Counted from the first letter of the stretch, positions 47,078 to 56,882 are shown. The stretch is 64,000 nt of DNA from Streptomyces galbus (GCF_005280195.1 NZ_SZPR01000031.1:1-64000); one strand, 5' to 3'. Numbers and translations are program-made. Notes: generated by a model not told the origin, from the sequence alone.

Positions 47078-48778
47078 CTACGCGGTGAGGTGGGCGATCG
47101 CCTCGTCGACCGTGAGCTCCTCGCGCTCCCCGCTCCGGCGGTCCTTGAGCTCCAGCACGCCCTCGGCGGAGCGGCGCCCTGCGACCAGGATCTGCGGGAC
47201 GCCGATCAGTTCGGCGTCGGTGAACTTCACGCCCGGCGAGACGCCGGCCCGGTCGTCGACCAGGACGCGCAGGCCCGCGGCGCGCAGCTTCTCCGAGACG
47301 TCCAGGGCCAGTTCGGTCTGCAGGGCCTTGCCCGCGGCGACGACGTGGACGTCGGCCGGCGCGACCTCCTTGGGCCACACCAGGCCCTTGTCGTCGGCGG
47401 TCTGCTCGGCGAGGGCCGCGACCGCGCGGGAGACGCCGATGCCGTAGGAGCCCATGGTGACGCGGACCGGCTTGCCCTGCTGGCCGAGGACGTCGAGCTT
47501 GAGCGCGTCGGCGTACTTGCGGCCGAGCTGGAAGATGTGGCCGATCTCGATGGCGCGGTCCAGCGTGAGGCCGGTGCCGCACCGCGGGCAGGGGTCGCCC
47601 TCCTGGACGACCACGACGTCGACGTAGGCGTCGACCTCGAAGTCCCGGCCCGCGACGACGTTCCGGGCGTGGGTGTCGGGCTTGTTGGCGCCGGTGATCC
47701 AGGCCGTGCCGGGGGCCACGCGCGGGTCGGCGATGTAGCGGAGCTTCTCCTGGCCCTGCGGGCCGACGTAGCCGCGCACCAGGTCGGGGCGGGCGGCGAA
47801 GTCGGCCTCGGTGACCATCTCGACGACGGCCGGGGCGAAGTGCGCCTCCACCTTGTCGAGGTCCACCTCGCGGTCGCCGGGCACGCCGACGGCGACGATC
47901 TCGCCGTCGACCTTCACCAGCAGGTTCTTCAGCGTGGCGGAGGCCGGGACGCCCAGGGAGGCGGCGAGCGTCTCGATGGTCGGGGTGTCCGGGGTGGGGA
48001 TGTCCTCGGCGGCGGGCACCGCGGAGCCGTCCACCGGCCGCAGCTCGTAGCTGATGGCCTCGGTGTTGGCGGCGAAGTCACAGTTCGGGCAGTCCGCGAA
48101 GGTGTCCTCGCCGGCACCGGCCGGCGCGAGGAACTCCTCGGAGCGGGAGCCGCCCATGGCACCGGCGGTGGCCGCGCAGATGCGGTAGTCGAGGCCGAGG
48201 CGCTCGAAGACGCGCTGGTAGGCCTCGCGGTGCAGGGCGTAGGACCGGGCCAGGCCCTCGTCGTCCAGGTCGAACGAGTAGGAGTCCTTCATCAGGAACT
48301 CGCGGCCGCGCAGGATGCCGGCCCGGGGGCGGGCCTCGTCGCGGTACTTGTGCTGGATCTGGTAGAGGATGACCGGCAGGTCCTTGTAGGAGGACGCCTG
48401 GTCCTTCACCAGCAGGGTGAAGATCTCCTCGTGGGTCGGGCCGAGGAGGTAGTCGCCGCCCTTGCGGTCCTTCAGGCGGAACAGCTCCTGGCCGTACTCG
48501 TCCCAGCGGCCGGTCGCGTCGTACGGCTCGCGCGGCAGCAGGGCGGGGAGCAGCACCTCCTGGGCGCCGATGGCGTCCATCTCCTCGCGGACGATGCGCT
48601 CGACGTTGGCGAGGACCTTCTTGCCGAGGGGCAGCCAGCTCCAGACGCCGGCCGCGGTGCGGCGGACGTAGCCGGCCCTGACGAGGAGCTTGTGGCTGAG
48701 GACCTCGGCGTCGGCCGGGTCGTCACGCAGCGTCTTCGCCATCAAGTTCGACATGCGCTGGACCGGTGCGTTCGCCAT
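47078..48778 (-). CDS. proS: Prolyl-tRNA synthetase (bacterial type)
   Basis: 566 aa from ATG 48778, with AGGAG upstream. Class II synthetase. Motif 1 is around V-L-L-P-A-L-L-P-R-E-P, motif 2 is R-D-E-A-R-P-R-A-G-I-L-R-G-R-E-F, and motif 3 is G-S-Y-G-I-G-V-S-R-A. An inserted YbaK-like editing domain (about 230-375, with L-K-N-L-L-V-K-V and H-F in D-K-V-E-A-H-F) removes mischarged alanine, as in bacterial-type ProRS. The C-terminal anticodon-binding domain is complete. Confidence 0.96.
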   Translation of the reverse strand: MANAPVQRMSNLMAKTLRDDPADAEVLSHKLLVRAGYVRRTAAGVWSWLPLGKKVLANVERIVREEMDAIGAQEVLLPALLPREPYDATGRWDEYGQELFRLKDRKGGDYLLGPTHEEIFTLLVKDQASSYKDLPVILYQIQHKYRDEARPRAGILRGREFLMKDSYSFDLDDEGLARSYALHREAYQRVFERLGLDYRICAATAGAMGGSRSEEFLAPAGAGEDTFADCPNCDFAANTEAISYELRPVDGSAVPAAEDIPTPDTPTIETLAASLGVPASATLKNLLVKVDGEIVAVGVPGDREVDLDKVEAHFAPAVVEMVTEADFAARPDLVRGYVGPQGQEKLRYIADPRVAPGTAWITGANKPDTHARNVVAGRDFEVDAYVDVVVVQEGDPCPRCGTGLTLDRAIEIGHIFQLGRKYADALKLDVLGQQGKPVRVTMGSYGIGVSRAVAALAEQTADDKGLVWPKEVAPADVHVVAAGKALQTELALDVSEKLRAAGLRVLVDDRAGVSPGVKFTDAELIGVPQILVAGRRSAEGVLELKDRRSGEREELTVDEAIAHLTA

Positions 48779-48860
48779 GGTTCTCGTACTCCTGCCACGA
48801 AACAGTGATGGCATGGAGGTTAGCCGCGGCCCCGCCGCCGCCGGAAATCCGCCGGGGAGG

Positions 48861-49394
48861 TCAGGGGCGCAGCAGGGGCAGCGGGGCGCCCATCACCGCG
48901 TACGGGCGGGGGGCGCTGGGGAAGAGGACCTGGCGGGCGAGGTCCTGGTAGCCCAGGGAGCGGTACAGGGCGCGGGCGGGGCTCTCGGTGTCGATCGCGG
49001 ACAGGATCGAGCGGGGCTCGGTGGCGCTGTCGGTGATCGTGGTGATCAGGGCGCGGCCCGCGCCCCGGTTCTGGTACGCCGGGTGGACGTGCAGCTCGGT
49101 GATGACGAAGGAGTCGTCGAGCCAGTGGTCGTTGTCCCGGGCGCGCAGGTAGGGCTCGACGACGGTGGACCACCAGTGGGCGCGGTCGTTGGGCAGGCCG
49201 TAGACGAAGCCGACGAGGCGGCCCTCGGCGGTGGTGGCGCCGAGCGCCCGGGCTCCCGGGTAGGTCATGTGCCGCAGGACGATCTGGCGGCGGACGGCCA
49301 CCTCGTCGGGTCCGAGGCCGAACGCGACGGCCTGCACGGCCAGTGCCTCGTCCACGTGGGCGGAGAGGTCCAGGGGGCCGATGACGAGGTCCAT
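48861..49394 (-). CDS. GNAT family N-acetyltransferase
   Basis: 177 aa. Acetyl-CoA-binding motif A is I-T-E-L-H-V-H-P-A-Y-Q-N-R-G-A-G-R-A-L (Q-x-x-G-x-G/A). Motif B is A-R-A-L-Y-R-S-L-G-Y. A tail with Y-A-V-M-G-A-P-L-P-L follows. Substrate unknown. Another acetyltransferase gene is 33 bp upstream on the same strand. Confidence 0.88.
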   Translation of the reverse strand: MDLVIGPLDLSAHVDEALAVQAVAFGLGPDEVAVRRQIVLRHMTYPGARALGATTAEGRLVGFVYGLPNDRAHWWSTVVEPYLRARDNDHWLDDSFVITELHVHPAYQNRGAGRALITTITDSATEPRSILSAIDTESPARALYRSLGYQDLARQVLFPSAPRPYAVMGAPLPLLRP

Positions 49395-49427
49395 GGGCGG
49401 GAGCCTACAGGGGGGCCGCGGCGCAGG

Positions 49428-50276
49428 TCAGAAGAGCACACTCATGAAGGCGCCGACCTCCTGGAAGCCCACCTTGCGGTACGTGCGCCGGGCGGCGGTG
49501 TTGAAGTCGTTGACGTAGAGGCTGACCACCGGGGCCACGTCGCTGAGGGCGTAGCGCAGGACGGCGGCCATGCCGGGGGCGGCCAGGCCCCGGCCGCGGT
49601 ACTCGGGGGCCACCCACACGCCCTGGATCTGGCAGGCCTGGGCGGTCGCGGCGCCGATCTCGGCCTTGAAGACGACCTTGCCGTCGTCGTCGAGGCGGGC
49701 GAAGGAGCGGCCGGAGCCGACGAGTTCGGCGACCCGGGCCTGGTAGAGCAGGCCGCCGTCGCCGGCCATCGGGGAGACGCCGACCTCCTCGGTGAACATC
49801 GCCACGCACGCCGGCATGATCGTGTCCATCTCGTCCTTGCGGACCCGGCGCACGAGCGGGTCGGGGGCGACGTCGGCGGACGTCCGGTCGGTGACCATGA
49901 GCGGCTGGTGGGCGCGGACCTCGCGGGCGGGGCCCCAGTGCGGTTCGAGCAGCCGCCAGAGCTGGGCGGTGGGCTCGGCGGGGCCGACGATGGAGGAGCA
50001 GCGCCGGCCGGCCCGGCGGGCGCGGTCGGCGAAGGCGCGCACGGCGCGCGGGGTGGCGCCGATGGGGACGAGGTTGGCACCCGCGTAGCACAGGGACGTG
50101 AGCATGCCGTCCTCGTACCAGCCCCACATCTCGCCGCCCAGGCGCCAGGGGTCGAGTCCGGCGACCTGCACGCGGGCGGTCACGAAGGCGTTCGTGACGG
50201 GGTCGCGGTCGAGCACGGCGAGGGCGGCGTCCAGGTCGCTCGGTTCGAGGACCCGGGAGGTGGTCTGGGTCAACAC
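49428..50276 (-). CDS. Two-domain GNAT acetyltransferase (DUF4081-type N-domain)
   Basis: 282 aa from GTG 50276. The N-terminal half (V-T-A-R-V, W-G-W-Y-E-D-G, L-C-Y-A-G-A-N-L-V-P) fits DUF4081. The C-terminal half is a GNAT domain with V-W-V-A-P-E-Y-R-G-R-G-L-A and Y-V-N-D-F-N-T-A-A-R-R-T-Y-R-K-V-G-F. It lies between ispG and the second GNAT gene, an arrangement I recall from other Streptomyces. Substrate unknown. Confidence 0.88.
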   Translation of the reverse strand: MLTQTTSRVLEPSDLDAALAVLDRDPVTNAFVTARVQVAGLDPWRLGGEMWGWYEDGMLTSLCYAGANLVPIGATPRAVRAFADRARRAGRRCSSIVGPAEPTAQLWRLLEPHWGPAREVRAHQPLMVTDRTSADVAPDPLVRRVRKDEMDTIMPACVAMFTEEVGVSPMAGDGGLLYQARVAELVGSGRSFARLDDDGKVVFKAEIGAATAQACQIQGVWVAPEYRGRGLAAPGMAAVLRYALSDVAPVVSLYVNDFNTAARRTYRKVGFQEVGAFMSVLF

Positions 50277-50373
50277 GGGCGGGGCCTCACGGTGGGGTAT
50301 GCCTGATCTCCGCACTGTACCCGGCCGAACTGAGCGCTGTCGCCGCGCTGTCCGGCCCCTCGCGGCAGCCCCT

Positions 50374-50405
50374 GGGGCCCGCGCGGCGCACGGCCGCGGG
50401 GCCCC
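50374..50405 (-). terminator. GC hairpin after ispG
   Basis: An imperfect stem (GGGGCCCGCG against CGCGGGGCCCC, one bulge) lies directly beyond the ispG stop at 50413, separating it from the acetyltransferase genes. Confidence 0.45.
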
Positions 50406-50412
50406 GTCGGCG

Positions 50413-51573
50413 TCAGGCGCCGGTGACCGAGACCGACGGCTCGCCCGAGGCGGTGCCGGCGGCCTCCATCTGCTCGGCCAGCTTCATGGCCTCCTCGATG
50501 AGGGTCTCCACGATCTTGGACTCGGGCACGGTCTTGATGACCTCGCCCTTGACGAAGATCTGCCCCTTGCCGTTGCCGGAGGCGACGCCGAGGTCGGCCT
50601 CGCGGGCCTCGCCCGGGCCGTTGACGACGCAGCCCATGACCGCGACGCGCAGCGGGACCTCCATGCCGGTGAGGCCGGCCGTGACTTCCTCGGCGAGCTT
50701 GTAGACGTCGACCTGGGCGCGGCCGCAGGACGGGCAGGAGACGATCTCCAGGCCGCGCTGGCGCAGGCCCAGCGACTGCAGGATCTGCAGGCCGACCTTG
50801 ACCTCCTCGACCGGCGGCGCGGACAGGGAGACGCGGATGGTGTCGCCGATGCCCTGGCTGAGCAGGGCGCCGAAGGCCACCGCCGACTTGATCGTGCCCT
50901 GGAACGCGGGGCCGGCCTCGGTGACGCCGAGGTGGAGGGGGTAGTCGCTCTGGGCGGCGAGCTGGCGGTACGCCTCGATCATCACGACCGGGTCGTTGTG
51001 CTTGACGGAGATCTTGATGTCGCGGAAGCCGTGCTCCTCGAAGAGGGACGCCTCCCACAGCGCCGACTCGACGAGGGCCTCGGGGGTCGCCTTGCCGTAC
51101 TTCTGCAGCAGCCGCCGGTCCAGGGAGCCGGCGTTGACCCCGATGCGGATGGGGGTGCCGTGGTCCTTCGCCGCCTGGGCGATCTCCTTGACCTTGTCGT
51201 CGAACTGCTTGATGTTGCCCGGGTTGACGCGGACCGCGGCGCAGCCGGCCTCGATCGCGGCGAACACGTACTTGGGCTGGAAGTGGATGTCGGCGATGAC
51301 CGGGATCTGCGACTTGCGGGCGATGGTCGCGAGGGCGTCGGCGTCGTCCTGGGTGGGGCAGGCCACCCGCACGATCTGGCAGCCGGAGGCGGTCAGCTCG
51401 GCGATCTGCTGGAGGGTGGCGCCGATGTCGGAGGTGCGGGTCGTGGTCATCGACTGCACGGAGACCGGGGCGTCGCCGCCCACCGCGACCGAGCCGACCT
51501 GGATCTGCCGGCTCTTGCGGCGCTCGGCCAGCTTGGTCGGAACGGACGGCATGCCGAGTGAAATAGCAGTCAT
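50413..51573 (-). CDS. ispG: 4-hydroxy-3-methylbut-2-enyl diphosphate synthase
   Basis: 386 aa. Iron-sulphur reductase of the MEP isoprenoid pathway. It has the family start (R-R-K-S-R-Q-I-Q-V-G-S-V-A-V-G-G) and a TIM-barrel middle. The [4Fe-4S] cysteines are in S-C-P-S-C-G-R and G-C-V-V-N-G-P-G-E. The ATG at 51573 gives the normal actinobacterial length. dxr, two genes upstream, belongs to the same pathway. Confidence 0.96.
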   Translation of the reverse strand: MTAISLGMPSVPTKLAERRKSRQIQVGSVAVGGDAPVSVQSMTTTRTSDIGATLQQIAELTASGCQIVRVACPTQDDADALATIARKSQIPVIADIHFQPKYVFAAIEAGCAAVRVNPGNIKQFDDKVKEIAQAAKDHGTPIRIGVNAGSLDRRLLQKYGKATPEALVESALWEASLFEEHGFRDIKISVKHNDPVVMIEAYRQLAAQSDYPLHLGVTEAGPAFQGTIKSAVAFGALLSQGIGDTIRVSLSAPPVEEVKVGLQILQSLGLRQRGLEIVSCPSCGRAQVDVYKLAEEVTAGLTGMEVPLRVAVMGCVVNGPGEAREADLGVASGNGKGQIFVKGEVIKTVPESKIVETLIEEAMKLAEQMEAAGTASGEPSVSVTGA

Positions 51574-51699
51574 CTGCTGTGCAACCCCAAGTCGTGGATC
51601 AAGGTCCCGGTCCCGTGAGCAGCGGGCTCCGGGCTTCGAGATTACGGCACCGGCCCGGCCCGCAGCACATCGCTGCGCCGAAACCAACTGAAGGAACGA

Positions 51700-51727
51700 A
51701 CGGCCGGGCCCCAGGGTGCCCGGCCGT
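51700..51727 (-). terminator. Hairpin terminator after rseP
   Basis: A perfect 10-bp stem (51700-51709 with 51718-51727) with an 8-nt loop, 17 bp past the rseP stop. Confidence 0.7.
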
Positions 51728-51744
51728 CGGTGAACACCGCGTGG

Positions 51745-53049
51745 CTAGGAGATCTTCACCGGGTTGACCACGTCCGCGATGAGCACCAGGACGGTGAAGC
51801 AGACGAAGATCCCGGCCACCACGTAGGCCACCGGCATCAGCTTGGCGACGTCGAAGGGGCCGGGGTCGGGCCGGCGCAGCACGCGGGCCAGGTTGCGCCG
51901 CAGAGACTCCCACAGGGCGCCCGCGATGTGCCCGCCGTCGAGCGGGAGCAGCGGGAGCATGTTGAACAGGAACAGGGACAGGTTGAAGCCGGCCAGCACG
52001 AACACGAACATCGCGAGCTGCTGCGAGGCGGGGATGTCCAGGGTGGCGATCTCGCCGGTGACCCGGGCCGCGCCGACGATGCCCATCGGGGAGTCCTGCT
52101 CGCGCGGTCCGTCGCCGAAGGCGGCGTCCCACAGGGCGGGGATCTTGGCGGGCAGGGCGACGAGCGAGTCGACGGCGTCGCCGACCCGGTCGGTCATCCA
52201 GCTCACGGACTCGCCGAAGTCCTGCTTGACGACGCCGGTGGCCGCGCTGAAGCCGAGGAAGCCGGCCTTGACGTACTGGCCCTGGACGTAGGTCCCGGCG
52301 GCGTCCTTCTTGGCGACCAGGTTGGTGGCGATGGTGGCGTGCAGGGTGAGCTGCTTGCCGTCCCGCTCGACGACGAGGGGCACGGTCCTGCCGGCGCTGT
52401 CGCGGATGAGGTCGGACAGCGTGTTCCAGTCGTTCGTGCCGCGGCCGTCGAAGGAGACGATGCGGTCGCCGGCCTTCATGCCCGCGGCCGCGGCCGGGGA
52501 GGCGGGGTCGGACGCCTTGCACGCGTCGCGGTTCTCGCTCTGCGCGATGACGCAGGGCGAGATGGAGCTGACGGTGGTGGTCTGCTGCTGGATGCCGAAG
52601 CCCATCAGCACGGTCAGGAACAGGCCGACCGCGAGGATCAGGTTCATGAACGGGCCGGCGAACATGACGATGACCCGCTTCCACGGCTTGCGCGTGTAGA
52701 AGAGGCGGGTCTCGTCGCCGGGCCGCAGCTCCTCGAAGGCGGCCGAGCGGGCGTCCTCGATCATGCCGCGCCAGGGCGAGGTGGAGCGGGCCACGATGCG
52801 GCCGTCGTCACCGGGCGGGAACATGCCGATCATGCGGATGTAGCCGCCGAGCGGGATCGCCTTGATGCCGTACTCGGTGTCGCCCTTCCGGCGCGACCAG
52901 ACGGTCGGCCCGAAGCCCACCATGTACTGCGGGACCCGGATGCCGAAGAGCTTGGCCGTGGACAGGTGCCCCAGCTCGTGCCACGCGATCGAGACCAGCA
53001 AGCCGAACGCGAAGACCACTATGCCGAGGATGAACATCAAGGTCGTCAT
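51745..53049 (-). CDS. rseP: Site-2 intramembrane metalloprotease (RseP/Rip1-like)
   Basis: 434 aa. The zinc motif H-E-L-G-H lies in the first transmembrane helix (A-W-H-E-L-G-H-L-S-T-A). A PDZ domain with A-G-M-K-A-G-D-R-I-V-S-F is in the centre. The second active-site motif is L-P-L-L-P-L-D-G-G-H-I-A-G. About four helices in all. The family cuts anti-sigma factors and other membrane proteins. The start overlaps the dxr stop as ATGA, so they are coupled. Confidence 0.93.
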   Translation of the reverse strand: MTTLMFILGIVVFAFGLLVSIAWHELGHLSTAKLFGIRVPQYMVGFGPTVWSRRKGDTEYGIKAIPLGGYIRMIGMFPPGDDGRIVARSTSPWRGMIEDARSAAFEELRPGDETRLFYTRKPWKRVIVMFAGPFMNLILAVGLFLTVLMGFGIQQQTTTVSSISPCVIAQSENRDACKASDPASPAAAAGMKAGDRIVSFDGRGTNDWNTLSDLIRDSAGRTVPLVVERDGKQLTLHATIATNLVAKKDAAGTYVQGQYVKAGFLGFSAATGVVKQDFGESVSWMTDRVGDAVDSLVALPAKIPALWDAAFGDGPREQDSPMGIVGAARVTGEIATLDIPASQQLAMFVFVLAGFNLSLFLFNMLPLLPLDGGHIAGALWESLRRNLARVLRRPDPGPFDVAKLMPVAYVVAGIFVCFTVLVLIADVVNPVKIS

Positions 53050-54335
53050 GCACGGGCCTCCGCCGTCTGTGCCGCCAGTTCCCGGGCACGCGTGCGGGCC
53101 CAGGTCTCCGCTTCGAGGACGTCCGACACGGTGAGCGGAGTTCCCGTGGCCGGCGTGCCGTGCTCCTCGACCACGCGGGTCACCGTCTCCATGATCCCGT
53201 TGAAGGGCAGGGCGCCCCGGCGGAACGCCTCCACACTCTCCTCGTTGGCCGCATTGAACACCGCCGGGGCGGTGCCCGCGAGCTGCCCGACGTGGCGCGC
53301 CAGGTTCACCGAGGGGAACGCGTCGTTGTCCAGCGGGAAGAACTCCCAGGTCGAGGCCGTGCTCCAGTCGAAGGCGGGCGCCGCGTCCGGGACCCGTTCG
53401 GGCCAGCCCAGACCGATGGCGATCGGCCCCCGCATGTCGGGGGGCGTCGCCTGGGCCAGGGTCGAACCGTCCGTGAACTCCACCATCGAGTGGACATACG
53501 ACTGCGGGTGCACGACCACCTCAATGCGGTCGAAGGGAATGTCGTAGAGGAGGTGCGCCTCGATGACCTCCAGGCCCTTGTTGACGAGGGTCGCGGAGTT
53601 GATCGTGATGACCGGTCCCATGGCCCAGGTGGGGTGGGCGAGGGCGTCCTCGACGGTGACGTGCGCCAGCTCCTGCTTGGTCCGGCCGCGGAAGGGGCCC
53701 CCGGAGGCGGTGACGACGAGCTTGCGGACGTCGGCCCGGGTGCCGGCCGCGAGGGCCTGGAAGAGGGCGGCGTGCTCGGAGTCGACGGGGATGATCTGGC
53801 CGGGCTTGGCGAGGGCCTTCACCAGCGGGCCGCCGACGATGAGCGACTCCTTGTTGGCGAGCGCGAGGGTCCGGCCCGCCTCCAGGGCGGCGAGGGTGGG
53901 CGCCAGGCCGATGGAGCCGGTGATGCCGTTGAGCACGGTGTGGCAGGGGGAGGCGGCCAGCTCGGTCGCCGCGTCCGGTCCGGCGAGGATCTCGGGGAGC
54001 GGCTCGCCGCTGCCGTAGGCGCCGGCGAGGGCCTCGCGCAGGGCCGGTACGACGTCCTCGCGGGCGACCGCGACGGTCCGCACCCGCAGCCGGTGGGCCT
54101 GCTCGGCGAGCAGGGCGACCCGGCCGCCGTTGGCGGACAGGCCGGTGACCCGGAAGCGGTCGGGGTTGCGCAGCACGAGGTCGATGGCCTGGGTGCCGAT
54201 CGAGCCGGTGGACCCGAGGACCACCACGTCCTTGGGGCCGTCGCCCACGACGGGGTCGTAGACGAGGTGGGGGTCGGCCAGGGCGCGGGCCGCGAGCTCC
54301 GTCGTCCGCCCGGAGGGCGGGCCCTGCGGCGTCAT
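53046..54335 (-). CDS. dxr: 1-deoxy-D-xylulose-5-phosphate reductoisomerase
   Basis: 429 aa from ATG 54335. Second enzyme of the MEP pathway. The NADPH motif is G-S-T-G-S-I-G-T-Q. The substrate and metal-binding segments are P-V-D-S-E-H-A-A-L-F, S-G-G-P-F and H-P-Q-S-Y-V-H-S-M-V. The frame continues to an ATG at 54479, but the added Pro/Ser-rich residues are not in the family and its GGAGGG touches the ATG, so the shorter form is preferred. dxr, rseP and ispG run in one direction. Confidence 0.94.
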   Translation of the reverse strand: MTPQGPPSGRTTELAARALADPHLVYDPVVGDGPKDVVVLGSTGSIGTQAIDLVLRNPDRFRVTGLSANGGRVALLAEQAHRLRVRTVAVAREDVVPALREALAGAYGSGEPLPEILAGPDAATELAASPCHTVLNGITGSIGLAPTLAALEAGRTLALANKESLIVGGPLVKALAKPGQIIPVDSEHAALFQALAAGTRADVRKLVVTASGGPFRGRTKQELAHVTVEDALAHPTWAMGPVITINSATLVNKGLEVIEAHLLYDIPFDRIEVVVHPQSYVHSMVEFTDGSTLAQATPPDMRGPIAIGLGWPERVPDAAPAFDWSTASTWEFFPLDNDAFPSVNLARHVGQLAGTAPAVFNAANEESVEAFRRGALPFNGIMETVTRVVEEHGTPATGTPLTVSDVLEAETWARTRARELAAQTAEARA

Positions 54336-54519
54336 GTGCGTGCTCTCGGCGTGCCGGGCGCCGTCCCGCGTACCGGATGTACTCGGGTCGGCGCCCGGTG
54401 CGTCGAGAGTGCGTGCAGGGCGTCGTGGGGCAGACGGGGCTTGCGGCCCGCGCCCTGATGGGGCTGGACTGTCGCTCATCCCTCCATTGTGGCCGCATGG
54501 GGACCGTGGAGGGGACAGG

Positions 54520-54552
54520 GTGTCCCCCGGGCGGGGACACCCCGGGGGACAC
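54520..54552 (-). terminator. Hairpin terminator after the acyl-CoA dehydrogenase gene
   Basis: A perfect 12-bp stem (54520-54531 with 54541-54552) with a 9-nt loop, 27 bp past the stop at 54579 and before the dxr leader. Confidence 0.75.
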
Positions 54553-54578
54553 GGAACGGGACGGGCCGTGCGGGCCGG

Positions 54579-56522
54579 TCAGCGGATCGGGCGGTGGACG
54601 TTCTCCTTCAGGGACGGGCCGGGGGTCGTGTCGGCGATCCACGGGCCGTCGCCCGAGGGGTCGACGATGCCCTCCTCCAGCCATTCGTAGGTGCCCGACA
54701 GGACGCCCTTGACGACCTTGCGGTCCAGGTCGTCGGTGTTGGCCCACAGCCGGGTGAACAGCGCGTCGACGCGCAGCCTGGCCTGCTCGCAGAAGGCGTG
54801 GGCGAGCTGGTAGGCCTCGCGGCCGTGGTCGTCCTGGCGGCGCAGCATCTCCGCGCGCACGCACGCGGCGCTCATCGCGAACAGCTCCGCGCCGATGTCG
54901 ACGACCCGGCCCAGGAAGCCCTGCTTAGTCTCCATCCGGCCCTGCCAGCGGGACATGGCGTAGAAGGTGGAGCGGGCCAGCTTGCGGGCGTGCCGCTCGA
55001 CGTAGCGCAGGTGCGGGGAGAGGTCCACGCCGTGCTTGAACTCGGCGTAGGCGTTCGGCAGTTGGCCGGGGCCGGCGACGAGGCGGGGCAGCCATTTGGC
55101 GTAGAAGACGCCGGCGCCCGCGCCCGCCCGTGCCTTGTCGGACAGGGACTTGTCCGGGTCGATCAGGTCGCCGGCGACCGAGAGGTGGGCGTCGACGGCC
55201 TCGCGTGCGATGAGCAGGTGCATGATCTCGGTGGAGCCCTCGAAGATGCGGTTGATCCTCAGGTCCCGCAGCAACTGCTCGGCGGGCACGGCCTTCTCGC
55301 CGCGGGCCCGCAGCGAGTCGGCCGTCTCGAAGCCGCGGCCGCCGCGGATCTGGACGAGCTCGTCGGCCATCAGCCAGGCCATCTCGGAGGCGTACAGCTT
55401 GGCGAGCGCGCCCTCGATGCGGATGTCGTTGCGGTTCTCGTCGGCCATCTGCGAGGAGAGGTCGAGCACCGCCTCCAGGGCGAAGGTGGTGGCCGCGATG
55501 AAGGAGATCTTGGACCCGACGGCCTCGTGGTGGGCGACGGGCTTGCCCCACTGCTCGCGGGCCGCCGACCACTCGCGGGCGATCTTCAGCGACCACTTGC
55601 CGGCCGCCACGCACGACGCGGGCAGGGACAGCCGCCCGGTGTTCAGCGTGGTCAGGGCGATCTTCAGGCCCTGGCCCTCCTCGCCGATGCGGTGCGCGGC
55701 GGGGACGCGGACCTGGTGGAAGCGGGTGACGCCGTTCTCGATGCCGCGCAGGCCCATGAAGGCGTTGCGGTTCTCCACGGTGATGCCGGGCGAGTTGCTC
55801 TCCACGACGAAGGCGGTGATGCCGCCCCGGTGCCCCTCGCTCCGCGGCACCCGGGCCATGACGACCAGCAGGTCGGCGACCACGCCGTTGGTGGTCCACA
55901 GCTTGACCCCGTCGAGGACGTAGTCGTCGCCGTCGGGCACCGCGGTCGTGGCGAGCCGTGCCGGGTCGGAGCCGACGTCGGGCTCGGTGAGCAGGAAGGC
56001 GCTGATGTCGGTGCGGGCGCAGCGGGGCAGGAAGGTCTCCTTCTGCTCCCGGGTGCCGAACAGCTTCAGCGGCTGGGGGACGCCGATCGACTGGTGCGCC
56101 GACAGCAGCACGCCGACCGCCGGGGACGCGGAGCCCACGAGGGCGAGCGCCTTGTTGTAGTACACCTGGGTGAGACCGAGCCCGCCGTACTTGGGGTCGA
56201 TCTTCATGCCGAGGGCGCCGAGTTCCTTGAGCCCGTCGACCACGTCGTCGGGGATGCGGGCCTCGCGTTCGATCAGCGCCCCGTCGACCTTCGTCTCCAG
56301 GAAGTCGCGGAGCTTGGCGAGGAACTCCTCGCCGCGCCGGACGTCCTCGGCGGGCGGGGTGGGGTGGGGGTGGATCAGGTCGAGGCGGAACCGGCCGAGG
56401 AACAGTTCCTTGGCGAAGCTGGGCTTGCGCCACTCCTGCTCGCGGGCGGCCTCCGCCACCTGGCGTGCCTCGCGTTCGGAGACGGTGGGTCGTCCAGCGG
56501 ACTCGATGGGGCTGGCGGACAT
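54579..56522 (-). CDS. Acyl-CoA dehydrogenase with extended C-terminus
   Basis: 647 aa, about 250 longer than a minimal acyl-CoA dehydrogenase. The flavin and substrate-binding domain begins after about 70 residues (G-G-L-G-L-T-Q-V-Y-Y-N-K). The middle has L-L-T-E-P-D-V-G-S-D-P-A and W-T-T-N-G. The catalytic segment I-F-E-G-S-T-E-I is at about 440, and a helical C-terminal domain of about 190 residues follows. Similar long forms act on bulky or fatty acyl-CoA thioesters. The substrate cannot be stated. It is divergent from the lacI-type gene. Confidence 0.9.
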   Translation of the reverse strand: MSASPIESAGRPTVSEREARQVAEAAREQEWRKPSFAKELFLGRFRLDLIHPHPTPPAEDVRRGEEFLAKLRDFLETKVDGALIEREARIPDDVVDGLKELGALGMKIDPKYGGLGLTQVYYNKALALVGSASPAVGVLLSAHQSIGVPQPLKLFGTREQKETFLPRCARTDISAFLLTEPDVGSDPARLATTAVPDGDDYVLDGVKLWTTNGVVADLLVVMARVPRSEGHRGGITAFVVESNSPGITVENRNAFMGLRGIENGVTRFHQVRVPAAHRIGEEGQGLKIALTTLNTGRLSLPASCVAAGKWSLKIAREWSAAREQWGKPVAHHEAVGSKISFIAATTFALEAVLDLSSQMADENRNDIRIEGALAKLYASEMAWLMADELVQIRGGRGFETADSLRARGEKAVPAEQLLRDLRINRIFEGSTEIMHLLIAREAVDAHLSVAGDLIDPDKSLSDKARAGAGAGVFYAKWLPRLVAGPGQLPNAYAEFKHGVDLSPHLRYVERHARKLARSTFYAMSRWQGRMETKQGFLGRVVDIGAELFAMSAACVRAEMLRRQDDHGREAYQLAHAFCEQARLRVDALFTRLWANTDDLDRKVVKGVLSGTYEWLEEGIVDPSGDGPWIADTTPGPSLKENVHRPIR

Positions 56523-56830
56523 GGAGGCTCACCTCGCCGCGAATCGGGATGGGGGGACCTGCGGTTACCGACGGGTGCTACCCGATCGTTGGTACCCGAT
56601 CCCGCACAAGGTCACCACCCTGCGCGCACGCCTCCGGACGCGGGGAGCGCGCCGGACGGGCCCGCGGGGACCGCCGGGACCCTTGGCCGCCCTGGCCCCG
56701 GCCCGGTCGCCGGGCACGCAGGGTGACGTACGGCCGTGTGGGCCGGTCGGGCGACGGGCGGCGGGGAGGAGGGGGCCGGCACCGTGGGTCGCCAGGCGTT
56801 CCGCGGCGTCCCACGGCGCGCGAGAAAACC

Positions 56831-56848
56831 TGTCGAAGCGCTTCGACA
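56831..56848. promoter_or_regulatory. Operator 1 for the LacI-type regulator
   Basis: TGTCGAAGCGCTTCGACA is a perfect 18-bp palindrome with a central CG, the form bound by LacI-family repressors. It ends five bases before the -35 box of the regulator's promoter. Confidence 0.8.
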
Positions 56849-56853
56849 GCCTA

Positions 56854-56882
56854 TGGACACCGACTCCGGCCGAAGCTACTGT
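56854..56882 (+). promoter_or_regulatory. Promoter of the LacI-type gene
   Basis: TGGACA at 56854-56859 and TACTGT at 56877-56882 with 17 bp between them. Transcription would start near 56889, giving a leader of about 64 nt that contains operator 2. Confidence 0.6.

Noticed and set aside
56831..56848. Palindrome as a transcription terminator
   Set aside because: It lies between a divergent gene pair just before a promoter, has no loop, and is partly repeated at 56920; an operator is the better explanation.
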